Shown: piece by piece, positions 32,998-41,334 of the stretch
Numbering within the stretch: the first letter of the stretch is position 1
Layout of the letters: each line of letters begins with the position of its first letter
Origin: Candidatus Thorarchaeota archaeon
GTDB taxonomy: Archaea > Asgardarchaeota > Thorarchaeia > Thorarchaeales > Thorarchaeaceae
Reading direction: 5' to 3'
NCBI GenBank assembly: GCA_030612005.1
Contig: JAUWOU010000006.1
Coordinates: forward strand, 1 to 62,012
DNA length: 62,012 bases
Made by a program: the position numbers and the translations under genes
The notes under the pieces: model-generated
Told to the model about the DNA's origin: nothing
The model's database searches: none
Seen by the model: only the letters and a program-made list of their open reading frames with translations

Positions 32998-34896
32998 TCA
33001 AAGTGAGGTTTCAAAGAATTCAGCTAATCTCGTGAGAAGAATTTTCACATTCTTTTCACGCAAGACTCCATGGCCTTCGTCATCAAACACAAGTTTTTCA
33101 TACTTGATTTTATGCTCTTCTAACTTCTTTTCAACTGCTGCAACGTTAGCCTTCGTCACATTGGGGTCTCTAAGACCTTGTACAATGAGTAGATTTCCTT
33201 TGATATTTTGGACGTAGTTAATTGGAGATCTATCATGGTATATTTCTGGTACATCAGTTGGAGACCCGCCTAACATCTCTTCAGAGTAAGGTCTGAGGTC
33301 AGGTCGTGTTGTTTCATAGTCTACAACAAGATCGGTCATACCACAGATTGGAGCAGCTGCTGCCACTATCTCCATTGGGAAATGGACTATAGCATTCCAG
33401 CTCACGTAACCACCATAGCTAGTTCCATAAATCCCAACACTTCCAGGAGTGGATATCTCCTTCTCTATCAATGATTGAATGCCAGTTCGAACATCCTCAC
33501 TATCGTTCCCGCCCCATCCATCTTTCTTGATTAGTTCTTTGAAGTTAATCCCATAACCTGTGGATCCGCGATAGTTTGGATCAAGGACGTTGAATCCAAG
33601 AGAACAGAAATATTGTATATCAATATTCAGGATTTCTCGAGAATGATATGTAGGTCCACCGTGAATGTGAACAATTGTCTTACCGTTAGATTTTGAAGGT
33701 TGGTAGAGCCATCCGTGTATCATTGTATTGTCGATAGAAATCCATCTGAAGTCCTGAGCAGTAGTTAATTCAGCTTCAGAGATACCGCTTCCTCTGAGCA
33801 TATCGGTGAGATACTCAAACTGCTTAGTATCTGGTTTGAAGGGATTGAATTTCACCAGATTCATAGGACTTGTCGAACTGTAATATACTCCAAGCCATTC
33901 TGTCTGACTAATTGAAGATATAGGCAGAAGATTACCACCGAGTGGAGTGGCATTTGTAATTGTTTCATGCTCGAGGTCATAGATGTACGATTTACTCCGA
34001 CCTTCACGCTCTTGTACCATCACGATATGCTTACTATGTTTCGGAATATGAATACGATCATAAGGTTCTCCTTCTTGTGGAACAGCCAACCAATCGGTCT
34101 TCTCATTCAATGGATTGTAGAGACCAATTGCATACGAGTCATGACGTTCTCCGTCAATAGTGTCAGTAGCAAATGCGACACGTCCATCATAGGTCCAGTC
34201 TGCTGAAACTTTAGCTTTGGGTCCAAAGTTCAGAATTTCCCTATCCTCATTTCCATCACTTGATGCAATCCAGCATTGTTCTCCTGATGGGTCCTCGTCA
34301 GATCGAGTGTATAGAACATACTTACCCTTAGGATCTATTGATATTCTGGTGAAGGAAGGCTTGTCAGGTCGTGCAACTACAGTTTTACTTCCAGATTCTA
34401 AGTCCTGAACAACCACACGAAAAGTTTCGGTTTCTTTCTTTCTATCATAATCATAATTTACCGCATATGCAATAAAGTCCCCTTGTGGACTAAATAGACC
34501 GCCCTGCATAAAGTGATCTGGTTCCTTTGGAGTTAACGGTAGCATTTCAAAAGGAGTATCGATAAAAACTCTATACAGAGTCATCCGTTCATTTCTCGCA
34601 ATATCTTCTGCTACAAGGATGGACTTTGAATCTGGAGCCCAATCAGTTAGAATTGTCGCTTCGGGGGTCCTGGTGAGTGGAACCATTTCAGTATCTCTTT
34701 GAAGACTCCCAAGGAAGACATCGTAGTTCTCTTGAATTCTGTTAACCGTCAATGCAAAATGTTGCTTTTCACGAGAGAGAAGCACTCTACTCATTTCAGG
34801 TATTGTCATCAGGGACTCAAGATCTAACTTCTTTGCAGCATGCATGGATTTTACATGTACAAACTTGATTTTACATCTTTTGAATGTCCGCTCCAT
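32998..34896 (-). CDS. S9-family prolyl oligopeptidase / acylaminoacyl-peptidase-like enzyme
   Basis: 632 aa. An N-terminal beta-propeller (about 40-350, repeated WD-like strands such as ILTDWAPDSKSILVAED) precedes an alpha/beta hydrolase domain: oxyanion region HIHGGPTYHS, nucleophile Ser493 in YGTSYGGYVSW, catalytic Asp in VQGLRDPNVTKA and catalytic His in DDEGHGVLREKN. This is the order of cytosolic S9C-type peptidases, which trim peptides or remove N-acylated residues. ATG 34896 directly follows the CcdA stop; since the first 25 residues have no family match, the true start could be a little inside. It ends 5 bases from the convergent cofE. Confidence 0.9.
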   Translation of the reverse strand: MERTFKRCKIKFVHVKSMHAAKKLDLESLMTIPEMSRVLLSREKQHFALTVNRIQENYDVFLGSLQRDTEMVPLTRTPEATILTDWAPDSKSILVAEDIARNERMTLYRVFIDTPFEMLPLTPKEPDHFMQGGLFSPQGDFIAYAVNYDYDRKKETETFRVVVQDLESGSKTVVARPDKPSFTRISIDPKGKYVLYTRSDEDPSGEQCWIASSDGNEDREILNFGPKAKVSADWTYDGRVAFATDTIDGERHDSYAIGLYNPLNEKTDWLAVPQEGEPYDRIHIPKHSKHIVMVQEREGRSKSYIYDLEHETITNATPLGGNLLPISSISQTEWLGVYYSSTSPMNLVKFNPFKPDTKQFEYLTDMLRGSGISEAELTTAQDFRWISIDNTMIHGWLYQPSKSNGKTIVHIHGGPTYHSREILNIDIQYFCSLGFNVLDPNYRGSTGYGINFKELIKKDGWGGNDSEDVRTGIQSLIEKEISTPGSVGIYGTSYGGYVSWNAIVHFPMEIVAAAAPICGMTDLVVDYETTRPDLRPYSEEMLGGSPTDVPEIYHDRSPINYVQNIKGNLLIVQGLRDPNVTKANVAAVEKKLEEHKIKYEKLVFDDEGHGVLREKNVKILLTRLAEFFETSL

Positions 34897-35610
34897 CTAG
34901 AATAATAGATAGAGACCGAAAACTGGATGTTGAAGTACCATGAATAATCCTAGAATGATCAGGATTACACCGGTCACAATCTCAATAGTTCTTGCACGAC
35001 TGCTGATTGACATTGCTAAACTAGTTCTTGCTTCGCCTGCAACAAGCGCTATTGCAAAGTAGGGTATTGCTATGACAATTGCAACAAAGATGAATAACAG
35101 GAGAATAACAAATGGGTTTGTCTGTAATCCAAAGATACCAACTAAACCCAAAATTGCAGGACCTGCACAAGGAGCTGCAAGCATTGTGTAAGCTAGTCCA
35201 GTTGCAAAAACATGTTTCAGATTTGAGGGTTTACTTGGCTTTCCATGCATACTCAATCGAGAGAGACGAAGAGCATTCCTGAGTTTATCTGAAATCATTA
35301 CAATCCCAAAGAAGAAAATAAAAACACCCAGAATTGCTTGAAGGTCTCTAAAATTTGTTAAAATGAACATGCCAATTGAGCTGATGAAATAGGCAATTAA
35401 AGCATAGAAGGCAACGGAAACCAAGATTCCAGCAACCAATGCCGATGTTACTATTAGGCTTCTTTTACGGCTATCCGATGCTTGTAGGCTATTCATAAGA
35501 AATAGAGGGAGCAAAGGAAACAAGCAAGGAGATATTGCGATGTATAAACCTGAAGTCAATGCACCAAGCAACGACACGCCTAGCTCGATAAATCCTTGCA
35601 TTAGTTCCAA
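34897..35610 (-). CDS. ccdA: CcdA/DsbD-type thiol-disulfide membrane protein
   Basis: 237 aa, six membrane helices. The two hallmark Cys lie in the first and fourth helices, in AISPCLFPLLPLFL and MLAAPCAGPAILGL; these carry electrons from the cytosolic thioredoxin to extracytoplasmic proteins (cytochrome maturation or disulfide reduction). The gene follows the TlpA-like gene by 3 bases, and the S9 peptidase begins directly after its stop. With the TlpA-like partner this forms a complete reducing path across the membrane. Regulation may act on the operon promoter upstream of the TlpA-like gene. Confidence 0.9.
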   Translation of the reverse strand: MELMQGFIELGVSLLGALTSGLYIAISPCLFPLLPLFLMNSLQASDSRKRSLIVTSALVAGILVSVAFYALIAYFISSIGMFILTNFRDLQAILGVFIFFFGIVMISDKLRNALRLSRLSMHGKPSKPSNLKHVFATGLAYTMLAAPCAGPAILGLVGIFGLQTNPFVILLLFIFVAIVIAIPYFAIALVAGEARTSLAMSISSRARTIEIVTGVILIILGLFMVLQHPVFGLYLLF

Positions 35611-35613
35611 CCT

Positions 35614-36165
35614 CTACATTATTGATGCAACTTTATCCGTTATCACAGCTTCACTCCACAGTCCAATATGCATGTATCGGAAATAGCCGTCACTATCAAT
35701 GAGTATCAATGTTGGAACGCTAGTCACTTGAAAGTAATTTGTGAATGAAGAATTTGTGTCAAGACCGTGATCCCAGGGGAGCCCATTTGTCGTTTGATAA
35801 TCATCCATCATTGACGCAATTTCACTATCGTCTACTGATAAAGATAAAATAACCAGAGAACCTGCTAAGGTATCATAAACAGTTTCAAGGTATGCATTTT
35901 GAGTGGTGCATGAACTGCACCAAGTTGCCATGAGATCAACAAGAATTATCTGTCCGCTCAAATCACTGATTGAAAGTGTAGTTCCATCTGCCATTTCAAA
36001 TGCCCAATCTGAGGGGACTTGAAGTCCGAGCTCTAACAGGTCAGTATCAGCTACAATTCCAGTGAGGTCATTACCTTGGAATGTAAATAATGAAACACCC
36101 AATGTAAGACCTAATACTACAACTACAATTATGATACCTGTGACTGCCATCTTCTCTGGTTCCAT
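35614..36165 (-). CDS. TlpA/ResA-like membrane-anchored thioredoxin
   Basis: 183 aa. N-terminal membrane anchor (about 7-29), a linker, then a thioredoxin fold: strands IILVDLMATW, active site WCSSC (about 83-87) and the cis-Pro loop TSVPTLILIDSDG. It lacks a lipobox. Such proteins are reductants outside the membrane that receive electrons from CcdA, encoded 3 bases downstream. The promoter region contains a perfect 16-bp palindrome next to a TATA-like box. Substrates are unknown; a haem or metal-site maturation role is one possibility. Confidence 0.85.
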   Translation of the reverse strand: MEPEKMAVTGIIIVVVVLGLTLGVSLFTFQGNDLTGIVADTDLLELGLQVPSDWAFEMADGTTLSISDLSGQIILVDLMATWCSSCTTQNAYLETVYDTLAGSLVILSLSVDDSEIASMMDDYQTTNGLPWDHGLDTNSSFTNYFQVTSVPTLILIDSDGYFRYMHIGLWSEAVITDKVASIM

Positions 36166-36211
36166 ATGTACGCCTCAAATTAACTTACAGTAGATGAAAC
36201 AATTTTTCCAC

Positions 36212-36232
36212 CTTATAACGTTGTACAACGTT
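36212..36232 (-). promoter_or_regulatory. Promoter and palindromic operator of the TlpA-like/ccdA operon
   Basis: AACGTTGTACAACGTT (36217-36232) is a perfect 16-bp palindrome. It overlaps the upstream edge of TTATAA (36213-36218), the TATA-like box about 48 bases before the ATG at 36165. A regulator bound there would block or touch TBP/TFB, so repression or activation is expected. Confidence 0.55.
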
Positions 36233-36255
36233 TGTGCACAACCGCCCAACCGAAG

Positions 36256-36927
36256 TTATGAACGTTCTATTCTCTGTTCATACTGCATTGGTGAATGTGA
36301 GGTTTCTAACGTACATTGAATTTCGGGTTCGGGAGAACACCAAGGAGTTGAGAGATACACAATCTGATGAGGTCGTGCTTTCTTGTCGACATGTACGTAT
36401 CCTCTCGCCATGAGTTCTTTGGCAAGTTTTCTGAGTTTTGCTTTTGAGAAACCTGTACACTCCATGAGCTGGGCATAAGTAGAACGTCTATTTTTCTGAA
36501 TAACTTTGAGGAGTCCGAATTCAGGAACTGAATTTAGCGCTATACGAAGAGCCTCATTCTCCCTTCGAATCTTGTTAGCATCGCCAGAAAGTGCGTGTGA
36601 TAGTGACTTCCGCAGATCATTAATTTCCTCTTGTAATGATGCTCTCTCAGCTTCATTTCTTGTGATAATCCCATGAGATGAATGTACAAGTTCTGAACTC
36701 AGGTCATTGCCTAGCCCATCGAGCGCCTCACGAGATGCAAGCCTAGCCTCTCGAATTATTCCCACAAGATCTTGAGCGTCAATCCAATCCCCTTCAGAAA
36801 GGGATTCCAATTGATTATAGTAGGAGTCGATTCGTCGCACCCAACTATCACGAATCTCTTGAAACACACCGGCAATTCGAAGGGTGGTTCTAGCTGCTGT
36901 TTCATCTGGACTAGTCATTACTCTCAC
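36256..36927 (-). CDS. Coiled-coil plus winged-helix protein
   Basis: 223 aa from GTG 36927 (an in-frame ATG at 36918 is equally plausible). The N-terminal half is helical and coiled-coil (TLRIAGVFQEIRDSWVRRID, RNEAERASLQEEINDLRKSL), followed by a C-terminal winged helix (about 138-200): FGLLKVIQKNRRSTYAQLME, CTGFSKAKLRKLAKELMARG and VHVDKKARPHQIVYL. It is probably a DNA-binding regulator. It lies upstream of, and on the same strand as, the redox genes; the palindrome in between could be its target (inference). Confidence 0.75.
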   Translation of the reverse strand: MRVMTSPDETAARTTLRIAGVFQEIRDSWVRRIDSYYNQLESLSEGDWIDAQDLVGIIREARLASREALDGLGNDLSSELVHSSHGIITRNEAERASLQEEINDLRKSLSHALSGDANKIRRENEALRIALNSVPEFGLLKVIQKNRRSTYAQLMECTGFSKAKLRKLAKELMARGYVHVDKKARPHQIVYLSTPWCSPEPEIQCTLETSHSPMQYEQRIERS

Positions 36928-37005
36928 TATGAATAATCAACAATGATACAAAATTAGGGCTAGTATCACCCGGATATCATGCGCTAAACTCCGAATCAGA
37001 CTCAA

Positions 37006-37704
37006 TCATGCTTCATGTAGCCATTGCATATCTTCAAGCTTTTCATTGAGAGGTTCTGGAAAAATGTGAAGATGTTGTAATTTATGATTTGCACTGATTG
37101 TAACTTGCGGATCTATTACAAGAGATTCTAAGTTTTCACAATGAAATAGTACAGAAATATCAATTTCAAGGAATGAGTTTTCGTTCAAATGTAGATATCG
37201 TAAATCAATTGATTTTTCCAAGGGCAAAAGATCGATTTCTTCAAGTTTATTTCCTGAAAGAACAAGGTATTGAATCTTTGAAAGCTCATTGAGAGGTTCT
37301 AAATCAATTTCCTCGAGATTATTATCAGCGATATAGAGCCATCGCAAATTCTTACAATTACTCAAGGGAGCTAGGTCAATATGATTCAGATTATTATCCG
37401 ATAGTTCGAGAGCTTGTAGATCACCGCATTTCCCCAAGGGTTCCAAGTCTAGGCCTTCAAGTTTGTTGGATGTGATACTGAATATCTTTAGCCTGGAACA
37501 TGAGGATAACGGAGTCAAATCAATCTCGGATATCAGATTTGAATCAAGATTGATTTTTTCTAATCTTGAACTTTGACCAATGGGTTCGAGGCTTAATGAC
37601 TTAATAGCTAAATCCGAAAGATTGAGTTCCGTCTGATGAGCATCTTTTTCTACTTGATAACGCTCGCCATCATTGTCAATATACCTTATTGTGAATCTAC
37701 TCAC
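37006..37704 (-). CDS. Leucine-rich repeat protein
   Basis: 232 aa, cytosolic, no signal peptide. It starts with a short beta region (MSRFTIRYIDNDGERYQVEK), then about seven LRRs of 23 residues, with consensus LxxLxLxxNxLxxIDLxPL: for example LQALELSDNNLNHIDLAPLS and IQYLVLSGNKLEEIDLLPLE. LRRs form a curved binding surface for proteins and are frequent in Asgard genomes. The C-terminus ends in a short cap. It has no enzyme domain, so it is probably a scaffold. Its neighbours (PH-like and HTH) do not define a role. Confidence 0.85.
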   Translation of the reverse strand: MSRFTIRYIDNDGERYQVEKDAHQTELNLSDLAIKSLSLEPIGQSSRLEKINLDSNLISEIDLTPLSSCSRLKIFSITSNKLEGLDLEPLGKCGDLQALELSDNNLNHIDLAPLSNCKNLRWLYIADNNLEEIDLEPLNELSKIQYLVLSGNKLEEIDLLPLEKSIDLRYLHLNENSFLEIDISVLFHCENLESLVIDPQVTISANHKLQHLHIFPEPLNEKLEDMQWLHEA

Positions 37705-37785
37705 GACTCACATCTCCTGAGATACTTTTTCATGCACCCTGATGCAATGGTTGTTTCTGATGTTTAAAGATTTGTCCAATACCAA

Positions 37786-38328
37786 CTAATCGCGTTCCAA
37801 ATGACCCCAAGGAAGAGGATAAGGTGTTGTTTCAATGAACTTTGTGATAATCTCACGTACCCCTTCTGGGTTCTCGACTTCTTCAAAGATTAGGGTTGCA
37901 TCATTACCTGCTTTCGATGAACAGATCTCGACATCACCCATACCAACACGCTGTTCGTCTGGATATATTGTTGTTCGACATTCTGAGATTTCGTCATAGA
38001 AAAGTCGTCTCGTTTCCCGCCGGAATATGCCTTTTCGTATTCGTACATTCCAAGTGGTTATGATATACAATGTGAAATTTCGTTTCATTTCTGTTCGAGC
38101 AAAGAGAAGTATACCAAAAATGATAGCAGCATTTCCTAAAGCCCACGATATTAGAGTTGGAGGGATTGCACCAAAGGTGGAGGCACTCATGAAGATTACT
38201 CCCATGATAACCAGAGCAGTACTAAAGACATAGAAGAAAATGAGTGAAACTCGTTTTGGATGAAAGATAATTACTAATCTCTCCTTCTTTTCTGGGGGAA
38301 AGGGAGTCATAGTAGTATCTGAACTCAT
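37786..38328 (-). CDS. Membrane protein with PH-like (bPH2/YdbS-type) domain
   Basis: 180 aa from ATG 38328 (GGTG 6-10 bases upstream; the frame is open to 38340). Two membrane helices (about 26-50 and 57-80) followed by a beta-rich domain: NFTLYIITTWNVRIRKGIFR, LFYDEISECRTTIYP, DVEICSSKAGNDATLIFEEV and an ending helix VREIITKFIE. This is the layout of bacterial and archaeal PH_2 proteins. Function is unknown in archaea; these may sense or anchor at membranes. A pair of small genes (LRR downstream, YbjN-like upstream) shares the strand. Confidence 0.65.
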   Translation of the reverse strand: MSSDTTMTPFPPEKKERLVIIFHPKRVSLIFFYVFSTALVIMGVIFMSASTFGAIPPTLISWALGNAAIIFGILLFARTEMKRNFTLYIITTWNVRIRKGIFRRETRRLFYDEISECRTTIYPDEQRVGMGDVEICSSKAGNDATLIFEEVENPEGVREIITKFIETTPYPLPWGHLERD

Positions 38329-38427
38329 TGCCAACACCAATTACAACAAAAAATGTAGAACTTATCAAAGTGTCGAATACATGATACTATTGTCAATGAG
38401 AAGTCATCAAGTGCTACTGCGCTTGAA

Positions 38428-38820
38428 CTACTCAGGATAGATACTCCAGAGTGTATCGCAAGCATGAACAACGTGACTAACTAGTTCCTTAATCTCTTCA
38501 CCTGTGAGATCTGTATCGTTAGTTTCAGCAATTACAATAATATCATCATCTTCATCAATTGCAAATTTGACACCATTTGCTTTCCAAGATTCCTTAAGCA
38601 TCTCATATGCCAATTTCATCCTCTTGGTTTCTTCGACTTCGTAGAAATTAGTAAATGGTGCAACAATATAGGCCCAAGATTCATCTTTGTTTGCAGCTAT
38701 CTTGATTTTCAAATCATCAAAGTTATCTGTTTTCCATCTCATCATTAAAACGTCATCTTCACGTTCATACTTGATTTCTGCTTCGGTAAGTAGAGAAGCA
38801 ATATGGTCTACGATTGTCAT
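38428..38820 (-). CDS. YbjN-like small protein
   Basis: 130 aa; ATG 38820 with AAGGTG upstream. Alpha/beta protein resembling the type III secretion chaperone/YbjN fold: N-terminal helix HIASLLTEAEIKYE, strands VLMMRWKTDNFDDLKIKI and SWAYIVAPFTNFYEVEE, a helix and a last strand FAIDEDDDIIVIAETN, ending in a helical cap. Its precise function is unknown. It is oriented away from the PadR gene, 81 bases upstream of its TATA/operator, so the two may share regulation (inference). Confidence 0.6.
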   Translation of the reverse strand: MTIVDHIASLLTEAEIKYEREDDVLMMRWKTDNFDDLKIKIAANKDESWAYIVAPFTNFYEVEETKRMKLAYEMLKESWKANGVKFAIDEDDDIIVIAETNDTDLTGEEIKELVSHVVHACDTLWSIYPE

Positions 38821-38892
38821 TCAAGCACCTTAGGGGCTGTTAGCAATCACTCCATATTAAGATGTCTGAGGTCTGTATAATAACAGCGAAAG

Positions 38893-38944
38893 CTATAAAT
38901 ATTGTATCGTGCCACATACTATCGTGGTACGATATATGTCGTAC
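38893..38944 (+). promoter_or_regulatory. TATA box and overlapping operators of the PadR gene
   Basis: TATA-like CTATAAATA (38893-38901) is followed by TATCGTGCCAC (38905-38915) and its near-perfect inverse GTGGTACGATA (38924-38934, 10 of 11 pairs), and by an overlapping palindrome GTACGA/TCGTAC (38928-38933, 38939-38944). The repeats cover the predicted start site (about 38920), as for a repressor; autoregulation by the PadR protein is likely. Confidence 0.6.
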
Positions 38945-38985
38945 TACATACTAGCCCACACCACACACGGCGGAGTTGGGGACCC

Positions 38986-39363
38986 ATAGTCAACGCTGAA
39001 GATAAAACTGGTCCAGAGATAGAGTACGAATATTGGTCTCTTGAGATACGGAGGGGTGCTCTATCAATGGCCATCATGGCGATTATTTTGAATGGTGAAT
39101 CATATGGATATGACATCATGAAGAAATTAAATCAAGAGCCATATGAGAGTCTTCAGGTTGAGCCTAGCACTACCTATCCCCTCCTCCGCCGACTAGAGAA
39201 AAGAGGTATTCTAGAAGGTCGTTGGTCTACGGGTTCGGGAAAGAGGAAACGTCTATACTATGTTACTAGGGATGGACGTAGGATTCTGAGAAGGATGGTC
39301 AAATCATGGCGAGGCATGAACGATCAACTGGCTCAGCTTTTTACGGAGGCGGGAATAAAATGA
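38986..39363 (+). CDS. PadR-family transcriptional regulator
   Basis: About 125 aa. The winged helix reads LSMAIMAIILNGESYGYDIM (helix 1-2), LQVEPSTTYPLLRRLEKRGI (recognition helix), then wing GSGKRKRLYYVTRDGRR, and a C-terminal dimer helix. It overlaps the next gene by ATGA, encoding a HAAS-type membrane protein, the standard PadR partner that reacts to membrane or ligand signals. The start is unusual: no ATG/GTG/TTG lies between the predicted transcription start and ATG 39067, which is too late. GGAG at 38972-38975 points to ATA 38986, giving MVNAEDKTG before the winged helix. Non-standard start or sequence error are both possible. Confidence 0.8.
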   Translation: MVNAEDKTGPEIEYEYWSLEIRRGALSMAIMAIILNGESYGYDIMKKLNQEPYESLQVEPSTTYPLLRRLEKRGILEGRWSTGSGKRKRLYYVTRDGRRILRRMVKSWRGMNDQLAQLFTEAGIK

Positions 39364-41213
39364 GTAATGACCCAGCAAATATTATTGACGAGTATCTTGC
39401 ACTCATACGGGAAAAACTACCAGAGTCTATTGCAGATGATGTGATTACTGAGCTTGAAACATATATGATAGAAACTGCGAGAGACCAAGGGGAAGATGGA
39501 CAGATTACCGTAGAGTCAGCGAAGAAAGTTGTCGCTCAATTTGGAGCACCTGGAGAAGTAGCTGATGAATATCGTTTCTCCATGCTACCAGAAACAATTC
39601 CAGAAGAGGACATCCCACCAGAGATAATGCAAGAAACAGTTGAGGAGCCAAAAATCGTCGAACCTGAAAAGCCAGCTCCAAAAGTGCAAGGTGTTGATCC
39701 TACAACAAGTTATTCGATGTTCTTCATCAAGTCATTCCTTCTTATGGTATTCTGGGCAGTAATTGTTACAATCTTAACAACTCCGCTTGGTCCTATATGG
39801 ATACGAGAATTCAACTTGATTTACATTATTTTTCCAGTAGTGTGTGTTACGGTATTTCTTCTAGCTCAAATGTCATATTTGAAGGGGAAGAAGACTATCC
39901 TCTGGAAACGATCGTATCCAGATTGGTCGATTTTTCAAACCCTAGTTACATTACCTGAGAACTCGATACCAGAGGCAGGAACCAATCTTAACCGTCTTGA
40001 TATTGTAGTATCATTCATTGGAGTCCTAATCTTTGCGCCAACAGCCCTTCAATGGAATCACCCAATTGGCTTCATAATCGGAATTCCTGCAGCGATACTA
40101 TTCATTGTACGAATTAAACTAGCTGTTAGGAAATTGGATGAGGACAAAGACCCATATGAAAAATCAAGACTGGAATTTGGAGTCAATCTTTCATTGTTGG
40201 TCCTTCTGGAGTCGTCTATCATTTGGTTATTTGATTTTTTCATTCCGTGGGGTAACTATCCCATCATTCATTTGATAGGACCATTTATCGCGACATTCGT
40301 TGTCCTTTTGGGACCAGTATTATTATTCCAGCTATTAGTTGGTGCCCAAAATCTGTGGTGGAAAACAGAAGAACAATTGACAGTTGGAGAAGGTGAGTCT
40401 ACTAAAGAAAGGGATCCTTCCGAACAAGGTTTCAAGAAAGGTGTCGCATTGAAAGGAGTGCGTATGTTTGTTAGCATTTCCGGCAGATTATTGCTATTCA
40501 TTTCTATACCTTTCTTATTACGATTGTTACTTCAACCAAATACCGGCTATTATTTTTGGGAACCCTTACCTAGTTTTGTATTCATCGCAGTACTTTTTGC
40601 AGGTATCGTAGCTATTGGATATTGTATAGGTCGAGGATTAATGATTCACTTCTTTAATTCATCAACCTTCATAGGAACTCGAACAAGATTAGAAGCTATT
40701 ATTGACTTAGGTATCAGTTTCTATATTTTGGCAGGTGTAGCTGCTTTTACAACCTCTTTACATTCAAGAGGTATCCTTCATTATCTGATGCTATACGCTT
40801 CGGAAATTTTTGAAGTGAGTTACACTCTTGGAAGTCTTGTTGTTGGAATGCAGGTTACGGCAATACTTCTTGCATTCACTGGTTTACCAGTTCGAATAAT
40901 TGGGAACATTCTTGAATTCTGGTCCGAACGAAAACATATCGCGGCAATGAGAATCCAAGACTCATCAATGATACTATTCGTAGCGTTGGCACTTTTTGCT
41001 ACTAGTGACTACTTCGGATACATTGTTACTGGTAATGTTCACCTCATTAATTTCTTCTATCTCATGTATTTTCTAATTGCAGGATATCTCACCTATCAAA
41101 TGGTAGCATCAGGGATCAAAATCGAAGAGATAAAAGAACAGAAAGAGAAACTGATATCAAAAAAGAGTCAGAGGGTTCATTCAATGAACGATACCACGGC
41201 CATAGCAAATTAA
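39360..41213 (+). CDS. HAAS-domain polytopic membrane protein, PadR partner
   Basis: 617 aa from ATG 39360 (GGAGG 10 bases upstream; the frame also opens at 39306). An N-terminal HAAS domain (about 4-75: IIDEYLALIREKLPESIADD, ESAKKVVAQFGAPGEVADEY) is followed by an acidic linker (about 80-115) and many membrane helices (about 120 to 570), with a short basic tail. HAAS domains are found with PadR regulators and often control transporters or sensors. The ATGA overlap with padR means co-translation. The membrane part is not recognised; a sensing or transport role is inferred. Confidence 0.75.
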   Translation: MSNDPANIIDEYLALIREKLPESIADDVITELETYMIETARDQGEDGQITVESAKKVVAQFGAPGEVADEYRFSMLPETIPEEDIPPEIMQETVEEPKIVEPEKPAPKVQGVDPTTSYSMFFIKSFLLMVFWAVIVTILTTPLGPIWIREFNLIYIIFPVVCVTVFLLAQMSYLKGKKTILWKRSYPDWSIFQTLVTLPENSIPEAGTNLNRLDIVVSFIGVLIFAPTALQWNHPIGFIIGIPAAILFIVRIKLAVRKLDEDKDPYEKSRLEFGVNLSLLVLLESSIIWLFDFFIPWGNYPIIHLIGPFIATFVVLLGPVLLFQLLVGAQNLWWKTEEQLTVGEGESTKERDPSEQGFKKGVALKGVRMFVSISGRLLLFISIPFLLRLLLQPNTGYYFWEPLPSFVFIAVLFAGIVAIGYCIGRGLMIHFFNSSTFIGTRTRLEAIIDLGISFYILAGVAAFTTSLHSRGILHYLMLYASEIFEVSYTLGSLVVGMQVTAILLAFTGLPVRIIGNILEFWSERKHIAAMRIQDSSMILFVALALFATSDYFGYIVTGNVHLINFFYLMYFLIAGYLTYQMVASGIKIEEIKEQKEKLISKKSQRVHSMNDTTAIAN

Positions 41214-41334
41214 GCAATTGTCTATAGGAATTAGAAATCAACATATCTGCTCAGGTTTATTTGGTTTCGTGAGTATAGCTACACGAGTAACCTGAAGTAG
41301 GACTCAAATTACAATAGAAGTTGGTTGGTAAAAA

